Assembly: GCA_029891385.1 (NCBI GenBank)
Contig: CM057228.1
Location: 18,934,309-18,998,308, forward strand
Direction: 5' to 3'
Source: Erythroxylum novogranatense
Lineage: Eukaryota; Streptophyta; Magnoliopsida; Malpighiales; Erythroxylaceae
Length of the DNA stretch: 64,000 nt
In this document: piece after piece, positions 22,932 through 34,790 of the stretch
How positions within the stretch are numbered: position 1 is the first letter of the stretch
How the letters are laid out: every line of letters begins with the position of its first letter
The notes under the pieces: generated by a model
What the model was told of the DNA's origin: nothing
Databases searched by the model: none
The model's input: only the letters and a program-made list of their open reading frames with translations
Made by a program: the position numbers and the translations under genes

Positions 22932-23861
22932 GTGGCGATTACAGGTCGGTCATGGAAGCCCAATCTTCCAGGGAGACCGAGAGGGCAAGCACAGGCCCGA
23001 GTTTTTTCTATGACTCGAGAGGAGGCTGCAGCCGCACCGGAGGTTGTTACTGGTATGGCTCAGCTCTTTCATTATGATGTTTTTGTTCTTTTTGATTCTA
23101 GTAGCACGCATTCTTATGTCTCTGCCAGTATGATATTGCCTGGTATGCAATCGGTTCTATTGGATGATTTTCTGCTTGTTAGTACTCCGTTAGGGAGGAA
23201 TGTCATTGTGAGCCGGATCTTTCGAGATTGTGAGCTTGTTATCGACGGATCTAGTTTGGTAGTAGATCTGCTACCTCTAGATCTAAAGGGGTTAGATGTG
23301 ATCGTCGGAATGGACGTGATAAAGAAATATAAGGCGAAGCTGGATTGTGATCGAAAGGAAGTGGAATTTGATCTGGGAGAGGGTCAGACAGTGGTTTTCA
23401 GAGGTGATAGAAAGTTGACACCGCCAAGGCTTGTTTCAGCTTTGTTAGCTGACAGACTGATGGGGAGAGGCTGTGAAGCCTTCTTGGCGTGTGTTATGGA
23501 TACCAGTGTGTTGGAGAGCAGGGTGGAGGATATTCCCATTGTGAGGGAATTTCCTGATGTGTTTCCTGAGGAGTTGCCCGGTTTGCCACCGGAGAGGGAG
23601 ATCGAGTTTTCTATTGATTTGGCTCCCGGGACGACTCCTATTTCTATTCCACCTTACAGGATGGCTCCAGCTGAGCTGAAAGAGCTTAAGGAACAGTTGG
23701 AGGATCTTTCGGAGAAAGGGTTCATTAGGCCGAGCACCTCACCCTGGGGAGCGCCGGTCTTATTTGTTAAGAAGAAGGATGGCACTTGGCGAATGTGCAT
23801 TGATTATAGGAGAATCAATAAGGTGACGATGAAGAACAAGTATCCTCGCCCGGATAGATGA
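22932..23861 (+). pseudogene. Protease and N-terminal RT of the Tekay element
   Basis: Open for 309 codons, in a different frame from gag (the ATG at 22932 is only the first one in the open stretch). The retropepsin active site reads F-D55-S-S, so the Gly of the D-[ST]-G triad is lost and the protease is probably dead. [19 protein letters not shown] follows. RT starts near residue 215 ([14 protein letters not shown]) and runs through [21 protein letters not shown]. The frame ends by a frameshift near 23855, just before the DDLFD block, and a TAG lies in the continuing RT frame at about 23878. Confidence 0.88.
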
Positions 23862-23946
23862 TTTGTTTGATCATTTGTAGGGGCAACGGTCTTCTAAGAT
23901 CGATCTCAGTGTCCGCTACCATCAACTCAGGATTAAGGAGTCTGAT

Positions 23947-25365
23947 GTGAGCAAGACAGCCTTCAGGACACGGTATGGCCATTATGAATTTCTGGTTATG
24001 CCTTTTGAATTGACCAATGCTCCTGTTGCTTTTATGGATCTGATGAACAGGGTCTTTAAGGAGTTTTTGGATCAGTTTGTTATCGTGTTCATCGATGACA
24101 TTCTGATATATTCCAGGAGTGAGGGAGAGCATGAGGAGCACTTGAGGATTGTGTTGCAGAGGTTGAGGGAGAGAGAGCTGTATGCCAAATTCACGAAATG
24201 TGAATTTTGGCTTCGTGAAGTGGTCTTCTTGGGTCATATTGTTTCTGAGAAAGGGGTGCATGTGGATCCCAAGAAGATTGAAGCTGTAGTAAACTGGCAT
24301 GCTCCGACGACAGTGACTGAGGTGAGAAGCTTTCTGAGTTTGGCAGGCTATTATCGGAGATTTGTGGAGGGTTTCTCGATGATTGCCACTCCTTTGACTA
24401 AGCTATTAAGGAAGAACCAGAAGTTTATCTGGAGTGAAGAATGCCAGCAGAGTTTTGAGGAACTGAAGCACAGATTGACTAGTGCTCGAGTTTTGGCTTT
24501 ACCCACAGGAGAAGAAGGTTATACTGTATATAGTGATGCTTCCAGGAAGGGGTTAGGATGTGTGCTTATGCAGGGAGATAAGGTGATAGCATATGCCTCA
24601 CGGCAGCTAAAGCCTTATGAGATGAACTATCCGACCCATGATCTGGAGTTAGGAGCTGTGGTCTTTGCTTTGAAGATCTGGAGGCATTATTTGTATGGAG
24701 TGCAAACCAGGATCTTCACAGACCACAAGAGTCTCAAATATCTGTTGAGTCAGAAGGAGCTGAATTTGAGACAGAGAAGATGGATTGAGCTGCTCAAGGA
24801 TTATGACCTGTTAATTGAGTATCATCCGGGTAAGGCCAATGTAGTTGCAGATGCCTTGAGCAGGAAGTCTTGCATAGCATATGTGCAGACAGTCTATCTG
24901 CCGCTATTAGAAGAGATGGCTAAGCTCAGGATCAGTTTGAAGCAGGAAGAGTCTGATTGCATGATTGCTACTTTCAGGATAAGACCGATCCTCAGAGAGA
25001 AAGTAAAGGAGTTGCAGGGGCAGGATCCCGAGTTGAGTAAGCTGAGGGAAGAGGTGCAGAGGGGTAAGGAGTCTGATATGGTGCTAAGTGATGATGGACT
25101 CCTGACAGTCAGGAATAGGCTCTGTATTCCTGATGTTAAGGCGGTTAAAGATGAGATTCTGGATGAGGCGCACAATGCACCTTATGTTATGCACCCAGGT
25201 AGTACCAGGATGTACAGGGATCTCAGAGAACATTTCTGGTGGAGAGGTATGAAGAAGGATGTGGCCGAGTATGTGAGTAAGTGTCTGGTGTGTCAGCAAG
25301 TCAAGGCTGAGCACCAGGCACCTTCAGGCCAGTTGAGGCCATTATCCATTCCTGAGTGGAAATGA
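23947..25365 (+). pseudogene. RT palm, RNase H and integrase zinc finger of the Tekay element
   Basis: 472 open codons. The RT active site is F-I-D-D at residues 48-51. The upstream MPFELTNAP block has Glu where Gly is almost invariant. RNase H carries D197 (YSDAS), E234 (HDLEL), D259 (FTDHKS) and D302 (ADALSRK). The integrase HHCC finger is complete: H409, H416, C446, C449. The frame stops at a TGA (25363-25365) in the linker to the integrase core; the same frame stays open beyond it. Together with the neighbouring blocks it forms one pol gene broken by point changes. Confidence 0.9.
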
Positions 25366-25377
25366 CAGAGAGTCACT

Positions 25378-26277
25378 ATGGATTTTCTGATGGGGTTGCC
25401 CAGGACCAGTAGGAGGCATGATGCCATATGGGTGATTGTGGATAGATTGACGAAATCAGCCCATTTTCTGGCAATCAGACAGACAGATCCTCTGCATGTG
25501 CTAGCTAAGAAGTATGTTGACGAGGTTGTGAGATTGCATGGAATCCTGGATTTGATTGTATATGATCGGGACCCTCGCTTTACTTCGAGATTTTGGGGCA
25601 GTTTGCAGGAGGCTTTAGGTACTAAGTTGAGTTTCAGCACTGCTTTCCATCCTCAGACCGATGGTCAGTCTGAGAGGACCATTCAGACTCTTGAGGGAAT
25701 GCTCAGGGCTTGTGTGATGGATTTTAGAGAAGCATGGGATGAGCACTTTCCTTTGATCGAATTTGCATATAATAATTCGTATCATTCAAGCATTCAGATG
25801 GCTCCTTATGAGGCTCTGTATGGGAGGAGATGTAGGACTCCAGTGTGTTGGGATGCAGAGGGAGACAGGAAACTTTTGGGACCAGAGTTGTTACAGATGA
25901 CCGTTGATAAGGTCAATTTGATTAAGCACAGGCTGAAGGCAGCTCAGGACAGGATGAAGAGCTATGAGGATGCTCATAGGAAAGAGATGGAGTATGAGGT
26001 CGGCGATAAAGTGTTTCTTAAGACTTCTCCGTGGAAAGGGATTCTGAGATTCGACAAAAAGGGTAAGTTGAGTCCGAGGTATGAGGGGCCTTATGAGATT
26101 CTGGAGAGGATTGGTCCGTTGGCTTACAGGTTAGCATTGCCTCCGGACTTATCTCAGATACATGATATTTTTCATGTTTCTATGCTGAGGAGATATCGAT
26201 CAGATCCCTCCCATGTCATTCAAGCTGATGAAGTTCAGTTAAGTGATGACTTGAGTTATGAAGAGCTTCCAGTGTAG
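25378..26277 (+). pseudogene. Integrase core of the Tekay element
   Basis: 299 open codons in the same frame as the preceding block. The catalytic D,D(35)E triad is visible: D2 in MDFLMGLP, D63 in YDRDPRF and E99 in GQSERTIQ, with exactly 35 residues between the last two. The C-terminal region has the GPYEILERIGPLAYRLALPP and IHDIFHVSMLRRY blocks, typical of chromovirus integrases just before the chromodomain. A TAG at 26275-26277 separates it from that tail. Confidence 0.9.
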
Positions 26278-26450
26278 ATTTTAGATACTAAAGAAAAGGT
26301 TCTTAGGAATAAGACTGTGCAGTTGGTAAAAGTCTTATGGAGGAATCATTCAGTGGAAGAGGCCACGTGGGAGCCATTGGAAGCTATGAAAGAGAAGTAT
26401 CCCCATCTCTTCAGTGATTCAGGTACGAATTTCAAGGACGAAATTCTTTT
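26278..26450 (+). pseudogene. Chromodomain-like C-terminal tail of the Tekay integrase
   Basis: In frame with the integrase core beyond the TAG at 26275. It reads VQLVKVLWRNHSVEEATWEP and then EKYPHLFSDSG, the usual ending of Tekay-clade polyproteins. Such tails are thought to steer integration toward heterochromatin, which would fit the nested target here. The reading frame runs into the polypurine tract. Confidence 0.8.
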
Positions 26451-26463
26451 AAGGGGGGAGAAA
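26451..26463 (+). promoter_or_regulatory. Polypurine tract of the Tekay element
   Basis: AAGGGGGGAGAAA lies immediately upstream of the TGTTGGG start of the 3' LTR. It overlaps the end of the pol reading frame. Confidence 0.92.
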
Positions 26464-26972
26464 TGTTGGGCCCCGATTCGCATTAAGCTTGTGTAAATAT
26501 TTCTGAGGCTTAGTTTGCTAATTTTCTTTTTATTAAAATTAATTTGAGGTTTTAGTACTTAGTTATTGATTATTAAATGAAGGAATTGAGTTAAATTAGA
26601 GGTTTGATAAGTTTTGAGAAATTAAAAAGAGTAAGTGGGTGTAAGGGCAATTTAGGAAGTTTACTTATGTTTTTAAGGTTAAAGGCTAAGAAGGAGGGTT
26701 AAATTGGTCTTTTTAGTTTAAGAAAAACAATAAGAAATGAAGTAAAGGGTGGAGTAGTCGTATGAAGTAATGAAATAAGTGGAAAGTGTAAAGGTTATTA
26801 AAACATGAAGAAAGAAACGAAATTGCAAGGAAGGTTTTGTAACTTATGAAAACTACGTAGTTTTGATAAAATGGGCTTAGGTTTTTAAAGCTTAAGAAAT
26901 AAGTTTCTTAGGTTATTGAAGAAGCATACGAAACTTACATAGAAAAGAGAAAGAGGAGATTTTCGTAGGAGA

Positions 26973-27003
<31 letters not shown>

Positions 27004-29957
27004 AAGAAGAAGAAGAAGAAGAAGAAGAAAGAAGAAAGAGCTTAGGATTTTATGCTTGAAAAAGGAGGGTTTAAGAGTTTACTTAAGAAGAAAGAGGAAG
27101 AGGAAGAGGTTAATTCTTCCTTAAAAGCAAAAGAGCAAATTCGTGGGTTTTGACCTAAGGTAAGGAATTTTGGATTTCTTTGAGTTATTTAGGTTAGTTT
27201 TAGTTTAAATGGCTTAGTTAAGGTATGGGTAAAGTTAGGTAGGTGTTTTTCCATACTTTCATATCCTTAGAAAGTCCAATTTTGTTATTTTCTTATGCTT
27301 ATGGGATAATTATGTTTAATGAAGGTGAATTGAGGCATTTGGAGGAAGAAGCAAGGCCTTTGGATTAATCTCAAAGTTAAAAGAATTAAGGTGGGTGATT
27401 CTTTAATAATTGAGTAATAAGTTTATTGAACTTTTTTATAATCAATGCTTTCCAATGACTTTGTTTTGTGAATAATGTACTTTTTGTGATATGATTAATT
27501 TGTAGATGTAATTCTTTAATTGTGAATTCATGTTGAAATGATTGAATATTGGTTTTGGAGAATTTATGATTTCGGAAAAAGATTTGCCATTTTGGCCAAT
27601 TATGTGAAAATAGATTTGTAAGGCCAGTTACGGCTACTACTTTCAAATTGTGTGAAATATGTGCTATCTTTGGATTTGTGGTGGTCCCTTCTGAGTCAGG
27701 TGCACCTGTCTATTATAGGCTTCTCCCGCCTGCCCGCTAGTGGCCGTGGAGTTCCTCTTAAGGACTCCTATTCGTCACGACTACACATGACCGCTTCGCG
27801 GAAATGTGTAGTTCGTTCTGTTTCGGATCCACCCGAATCATATTCCTGTGCTTATGTGATAGGTTGAATTGTAAATTGCTGATGTGATAACTTTGTAAAA
27901 TGATTTTGAGAAATGTGAAACATTTTAGTAATGTGACGTTGTTTGAAAATGAGTAAATGATGATTTTTTCTTATTGCTTGTTTATTAACTTATCACCCAC
28001 GGAGCAGTCGAGCTCACCCCCATTTCCCCTCCACAGGTACTGGGCGAGAAACCGAGTCACCGCATCGGAATTGAGGCAACTCCGATGCAATTTTGCTTTT
28101 GAAGTTGTGTTTGAAGTTGTGTTTTGAGAAAACAGGTTTTAGGTCGCATTTTGAGCTTTTATGTAATTTTTGCTACTTTTGATGTAATCGGGTCAAAATG
28201 CCCTCTAAAGCTTGTATTACTTCTACTTTCCTTGTAAATGAAACAAAAATGGGGTTTAGTGTATCTTTGGTATATGTTGTATGGTTGAGAATGCCAAAAG
28301 AAATGAATGAAATCATGTAACTTGATGGATTGAAATTGAGGAAATGTTTAGAAGCAAGATGGCTTTGGGATTTGAGAATGTTTAGAAGCTTAGGAGTGTG
28401 TTGTTGCCTTGAATGTTGAATTATTATGCAGGTTGTAGCATTGGATTGAAGATTTGGGTTGGGAGTAAAATAGGGGAGGTGCTGTCCAATTTTTTCAAAA
28501 ATTGGGCAGCAACTTCCATTTGATTTTAGACTGGTTTAGAGCTTGAATTGGTTTGGATTGTCTTCTTGAAGAATGTAGAGCATGATTAGAGCTTTCCAAC
28601 GACATAAAATTTGTCTCAATTGGACTTAGGATGAAAAAGTTATGAGAGTAGAAAGGTTTCAGCCACTGTTGTTAGTCATGAAATTTTGCAGCAACTTTGA
28701 AAGGATTTTTCACCCAATTAGAGACTGATTTGGTTTTTCCTTTCTTCATGAAAAATGTAGATTATCTTTCTATCTTTAAAATGAGGTATTATTTGCAATC
28801 ATTGGAGTTAGGAATAAAAAGATATGAGGTTGGGAGTGTTGACAGTTACTGTTCATTATGCCAAATTACTGTTCCATTGGTTTTTCATTTAGGCTGAAAC
28901 GTTAAGTGTGATTTTACCCTCTTTAGTGATTGAATTGATTTTTGCACTCTTCAAGAAACTTGTAGGTAATCCTTTCTTCTTTCTAATGAGGTATTCTATG
29001 CCTTATTTCGAGTTAGGAGTAAAAAGTTATGGGATTTAGAAGACAACAGTTACTGTTCATTTAGGTAAATTACTGTTTCATTGGCTAGTTTTTAGGCTGA
29101 ACCTTTGTCTGTGTTTTTACCCCTCTAAATGATTGTTTCGATTTTTATTCCCTTCATGAAACTTGTAGAGCATCTTTTTATCTTTCCAATGAGTTAAAAT
29201 GAGTCATTTTTAGACTTGTGTGCTAAAAGATATGAACTTTCAAATTTTAGCATTGTGTAGGGAAACTGAGTGTTAATAGCAGTATCTTTGAAGCCAATTA
29301 TAACTATCTTAATGGCTAAATTAGTTTTTAAATCCTTCTAGAAAGTTGTAGAGCTCTCTTTTATCTTTCTTTGGACACTAATTTTGCAAAATTTCGATTT
29401 CGGGATGAAAAGTTATTAAAGTTTAAAGTTCGAGAAGTTTTCATTAGTTTTAACAATTGAATTTTCAATTTGGGGCAATTAAACCCCGTTTCTTATTTTA
29501 TTCGTTTCTCCCCCATTTGACCTCCGATTTGCACGATTTTTGAAGCATTATCTTCAGAAAAAAATTTCATACCCCTTTTTGATAAAATGAGAGTGTCGGG
29601 TTTTAGTCGGACTTTACGGACATTACAAAAGAGAATCAATTTTATGACGGGTTTCGATATAAGTCTGTTTTTGGGCGATTTTGTGACCTATAGAGATCCA
29701 ATTGAAGTGAGGTTCGTTTCTATTTGCCCTAAAGATATGAAATTTTATTTTAGCATCGGATTTCGTTATGGGCCCTAAGCAAATAAATTTTTACTTAAGG
29801 ATAATTAGGGTGAATTTATCAAGTTTTGTTCGGAGGACATTAAATTAAGTTCAATTCGAGGTTTCCTTCGTGGTGAGGAATTCCTCCTTCATGAGTTTCG
29901 CGCCCAGATGTCACGAAGGACGGCGGGCACGCGACCCACCGAGGAGGGGTTCCAACA
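26464..29957 (+). repeat. 3' LTR of the Tekay element
   Basis: Co-linear with 18074-21540. Differences include a longer GAA tract (26973-27037), a 14-bp local duplication near 28100-28130 and scattered substitutions. It ends TTCCAACA at 29957, followed by GCATG. Confidence 0.95.
26973..27037. repeat. (GAA)n microsatellite in the Tekay 3' LTR
   Basis: An almost uninterrupted GAA run, longer than its partner at 18583-18633. Confidence 0.9.
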
Positions 29958-29962
29958 GCATG

Positions 29963-30135
29963 TCATCATAACCAACCTAATAAAAACAATTCATAAGCTA
30001 CTATACAACAAAAATATAAAAACAAAGACTACTCACGTGTAGTAATTCCCCGAAAATATTAATAGACCACACGATCTACTCAGAGCTTCAAGCTCACCAA
30101 ATTAACATGTATGGTTGGAAATTGAAGGGGGTGAA
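29963..30135 (-). repeat. LTR B fragment 2
   Basis: Homologous to about 15150-15315 of the outer 5' LTR, including the stretch around CTCAGAGCTTCAA and CATGGTTGGAAA. It is bounded by the Tekay target duplication on the left and by GTGAA (30131-30135), the target site of the solo LTR, on the right. Confidence 0.8.
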
Positions 30136-33100
30136 TGTTGGACCCCGAACCTTGAGTGACAATTTGACTTAATAATATGAGTGATAAAGTGGATGAGTTG
30201 ATTGAAATTGAGTTGAAAATCATGACTAATGAAAATATGAAAAATTGTGTAATAGTTGACTTTTTGGCCTTGGAAGATTGACTTTTGATTGAGGCAAAAT
30301 TTGATAAAATGGTCTTCTGAAAACTTGTAGGTTATGTTAAGAGCTTTCTGTAGACATAAAGTTTGCGATTTTTCGATATCGGGAGTGAAAGTTATGATCA
30401 GTCAAAGTTTATGTGTGATAGGGTTGACTTTTGACTTTTAATTATGGCTGAAACTTTGACTGAGAAATTAACCTAGTTAGAGGTTAATTGAGCTTTGATG
30501 TTCTTCATGAAAATTGAAAGGTTTGTTTTGATCTTTATTTCAATATAAAGTATGCAAATTTTCGATCTCGGAATAATAAGTTATGATTTTTACAAGTTTA
30601 TATTATGGTTTTAGCATGAATATTAGAGGATAGTATCTTTGACCGAAAAATGGACTCCCGAAGGAGTCGAATTGATGTTTATGTCCTTCGTGAAAGATTT
30701 AGAGCTTCCCTCAAGCTTTCTATAGAGACTAAGTTTGTCAAAATTGAAGTTCGGGATTAAGAGTTATGAATTTCGGAAGTTTTAGATTTTAAGTGAAAAA
30801 AAAAAGGAAAATGAAGTACCCGTCGCTAGAAGCGACGATCGCCTCGGTGACGATGAAGCGTTTAGCTCGCGTCACCGAAGCGACGACGATCGCCATAGCG
30901 ATGGCAAGCGTCCGGCGGCGTCGCTAGGCGACGCGTCGCCAGGCGACCTCGCCTCGCCACGCAAGCACGCAGGCGTTTTAAACAGTGCGACGCCGTTTTT
31001 GTTTCTCCAAAACGGCGCCATTTTGATTCCTTTGTTAGCCTCCTTTCACAAATTGGACCTTTGTTCACTATTTTGCTTATATATTTTCCGTCCGACATCC
31101 GATTGAGTTGATTCTTGCGGCGTTGGATTCCTAAGACAATTCCCTACATCCTCATGGGAAATTTGTGAATTTTTGAGATTAAATTAATGGTGATTAATTT
31201 AAATAAAGTGAGTCGGGAAATTTTCCGAACATAGTTCAGTATTTTGTGAAATTCGGGATCTACAGAGATCTGATTGAAGCGATTCTTGAGGAGAAATAAA
31301 GATAAGACAAGGGGCTACAAGTCATATGAAGAGATGAAATGTCAATTTTTCCCCTAATACTTTTAATTTCTGAATTTAAGTTCGGATTAGGGTGTAAATT
31401 TTGGATTAGGAATACCTGAGAGTATTTTAAGCATAACTTTTGATATGGGAATTGAAATGAGGCGATTCTTGTTTTGAATTAAACTAGAGACATAAGGCTA
31501 CAATTGTTATGAAGACATCGAGTTTCAATTCTAGGATTAAGAATGTGAACTTTTGGACGGAAATAATCGTACATGGAAAATGTGTTAGAATATGGATATT
31601 CCCGAACTGTTTTGCGCATAACTTTTGGTATAGTGATCCGAATTGAGCGCAGATGGTGGCGTTGGATTCGTATGATTGAGAGGAACATTTCTCTAGAAGG
31701 AAGTTTGGACAAATTCCTTCATCTTGATAGTGCGAATCAACCCGCAAGTAAGCATGACTTTAAGCTTTGAATGGAGGGTAAAATGGTCAATTAACCATCA
31801 TTTAATGAAACACATATGGTGATGTCGTTTTGGCATAATAAAGCCACAAAAGTGGCTGTAAAATCATAAGAAAAGAAGAAGAAAATGAGAAGAAGAAGGA
31901 GAAAGAAGAGTGGAGAAGTTTCGTATGGAGAAAAGAAGAGGGAGAAAGGTAAGCTTTAATTTTTCTACTCAATTCTTAAGGCTTTTGGGATCTTTCCAAG
32001 AAGGAAAAGAGTGGAGAATGATGAGAGCTTCCTAAGGAACCAAGAAAATTCGAATTTGGTGGAGAAATGAGGTAAGAGAAAATTTTCAACTATGAGTTTT
32101 TGTTGAGTTTTTGATTGAGAAATATAGATAATGATATGAGTTTGTGATTTATGAAGTTGATTTTGATATATATGTTTTAGGTTGGGTTTAATTTTGGATG
32201 AAAATTTGATTAAAGTTTAGGCTTAATCTTGTGATTAAGAATTTCGTGATATTTTGGTGTAGAATGATAGATAATGATATGGGTTTGTAGAATATGAGGT
32301 TAATTTTGAAGAAATTGTATTTTATGGTATTGAATTTGGATAAATTGGTTTAGGCCAATTTTAAGATTTGGGGAATTTTGAAATTGAGGATCTAGATATT
32401 TTGGAATTAGTGTGAATTGATGAATTGTGAAGTTAGTTTTGAAAATTAAGTTATTTATGAGATTGAATTTGAGTGTATTGGTTTAGGTCGAATTTTTGAA
32501 ATCGGGGATTTTAGAAATTCTGATTTTGGAAAGCTTGGAAGTATGATGTTTATGAATTTCCGATAGTTAATTTTGAAAATTTCGCAATTTATGATGTGAA
32601 ATTTGGATTTTATGGCTTAGGTCAATTTTAATTTGGAAGAATAAAGGAAGCGTTGGTCAAATTGATGATCGGGACGAATTCCTAGCGTCATTTCGAGGTG
32701 GGTAGCATATTTACATTTTGAATTGTAAGCTATATATAAAGTTTCAAAAATTAAAGAAAGCAAGAATTGGATTTTTGATAAATTATTGTTTTTATAAATG
32801 TTTGAAAAATTGGCTTTCGGAATAAATTTTACGAAAATGCAAAGTCTATGAAATCCGTTGTGTTTAGATTATTTGAATGATGTGAGAATGAAATTTTGAA
32901 TAAATCTAAATTATATTGAAGGAAATTATTGCATTCAATGTTATGACTTTGATTTATATGTGAACTGATTGATTGAAGTGATTGAACATTATGCACTATG
33001 TAAATGTGTGAAAATCAAGATTTTGAAAAGTGCCTTCGGGCAATTCGAATTTCTGTTTTCGCTTATGTGTTATGTGGGTTCGGTTAGGTCCTTTGTGAGT

Positions 33101-34527
33101 CGTATTGTCTCTATCTCGTTAAGCCTTCTCCATTTGCCGCTAGTGTACGGAGACTCGATTTGAATCCTTCACGGTTACTAATTGGACCGCTATGCGGAGA
33201 GTGTAGTACGTTCTATTCACGATCGCATGTGAATCATGCGGAATGTGCAAGACGCTCGCTTGGACCGAACCAAGCCATTTGATATGTTTTATATGTTTGA
33301 TTGGTGATTTGAAATATTATGTGTTTGCATTCATTTTATGAAACATTTAAGAATTTTGAGAATTGATAGAATGAGTTATAAAAAAAAAAGGTTTGGAAAA
33401 TATTGAAAAGGGTTTGAGAAGAATATTTGAAAATTGAAAAGTTTGAAAAATAAGCCTTTTGGCAAAAGTTTATGAAAATTGATTTCGCTTATTATTCAAT
33501 TTATAAATGTGTTATCCACGAGCTTTGAGCTCACCCCCTTTCATCCCCATCTCCGTGTGTCGAAGGGAGATCGGATGAAAGAATGTAAAGACTTTTGGTC
33601 CGTTCTTGCTTCGTTTGTATTGTTATGTAAATATTGAGTTTTGGAATATTTTGTAAATGGTTTGAATTTTCCATAAGGTGATTATGATGTATTTGGAAGG
33701 TATACGATTATGTTGAATGTTTGAGAGTATGAAATTGTATATGATTTGGAAATTTGTATATGAAATTGTGTATAATTTTGGGATATATATCGGGAATTGA
33801 GAGGAAAATTTGATTGAATTATAAGTTTGGTATTGCATTGAGAATTATGGAAGTATTAGATATAGGTTTGTGTTCTGCTGGTGTTTGGATTCCGGACAGG
33901 AGAGTCCGATGATTTTGGACTTTGTGGTGTTATAAGTGTATTTTGCCTTTGCAGGAATTTTTGGGATAGGATAAATGCAGCCATTATGCTGCCGAAATTT
34001 TGATAAAATGAGAATAAAGTGTAATTTGAGATTTGTATGGATAAATAAGAATATGATTAGATTTAGAGATTTGCATGAGAATGTTTTTTTTCCAAAAGTG
34101 GAATTTGGTTGTGTGATTTGAATGAGATTGACCAATGAGGTAAGAAAGGAGAATAAGAAAAGAAAAAAAAATTTATACCGGATTTTGAAACGTCTTAGGG
34201 TTTCCAACGCGATTATGTTCATTCGATAAGTTTTCTTTGATTATTGTTTCCGGATGTCGGATGTGTTTGCTGTGATTCGTTTCGCTATTTTTCGATTCCG
34301 CTTCGTTTCGTTTTGCTTCAGCACATTTGTTATGCTTCCGTTTCGATTTCTGAATTCGACTCGCTTTTCGATTCCATGTTACTTCTTACGCTTTCGTTCG
34401 TTATTTATGATTCGATTCTATATTCGATTCGCAATTTCGATACGAAATTTCCATTTCCATTCGATTCCGTTTCCTTCGTTCTTTCCGTTTTTCGGTTGGG
34501 ATCCGATTTTCGGATCGGGTCCCAACA
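30136..34527 (+). mobile_element. Solo giant LTR (same family as 5482-14826)
   Basis: 4392 bp from TGTTGGACCCC to GGGTCCCAACA, with a perfect target duplication GTGAA on both sides (30131-30135, 34528-34532) and no PBS or interior. It follows the giant LTR order: monomers of about 180 bp, GC-rich cassette (30817-31010, strongly rearranged), inverted monomers, and conserved islands (about 33075-33280 and 33512-33554). The pyrimidine/CG-rich 3' end lies at 34240-34527. Solo LTRs form by recombination between the two LTRs of one element. It is clearly more diverged from the two LTRs at 5482-14826 than they are from each other. No gene. Confidence 0.92.
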
Positions 34528-34532
34528 GTGAA

Positions 34533-34790
34533 TACGCTATATACTCAATGACTAGGAAAAACATATATCGCAAATAGAAATTGATACACACCAAGAAAAT
34601 CTAGATAACCTAAAGACAAGTCTTTCACGTATCTAGCATGCATATGACCACCTATGAAGTGAATAGACATGATATAAAAAACACATAGTTTTAGCCTATG
34701 ACTTAACATTTACTAGTTAGGAATTACGTAGGCCTAGCCTATTAATCACTCATCCAGTGAACGTAGGTTCCATTTCCAGTACACAAAAAC
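34533..34790 (-). repeat. LTR B fragment 3
   Basis: Homologous to about 15318-15535 of the outer 5' LTR, sharing the repeated 'taggcctagcctattaatcac' phrase seen at 15465-15490. It ends in AAAAC (34786-34790), the target site of the next insertion. Confidence 0.8.

Larger units (their letters stand above)
18074..29957 (+). mobile_element. Full-length Ty3/gypsy chromovirus (Tekay/Del-like), inactivated
   Basis: An 11,884-bp element with LTRs of 3467 and 3494 bp, PBS, gag, protease, RT, RNase H, integrase with chromodomain-like tail, and polypurine tract, flanked by the 5-bp duplication GCATG (18069-18073, 29958-29962). The two LTRs differ by roughly 1-2% by eye, so it is one of the youngest layers of the nest. 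Long LTRs, gene order and the VLWRN...EEATWE tail fit the Tekay (Del) clade. The polyprotein frame is broken at several points: gag/protease junction, RT, before the integrase core, and before the chromodomain. It is therefore not autonomous as sequenced. Confidence 0.95.
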
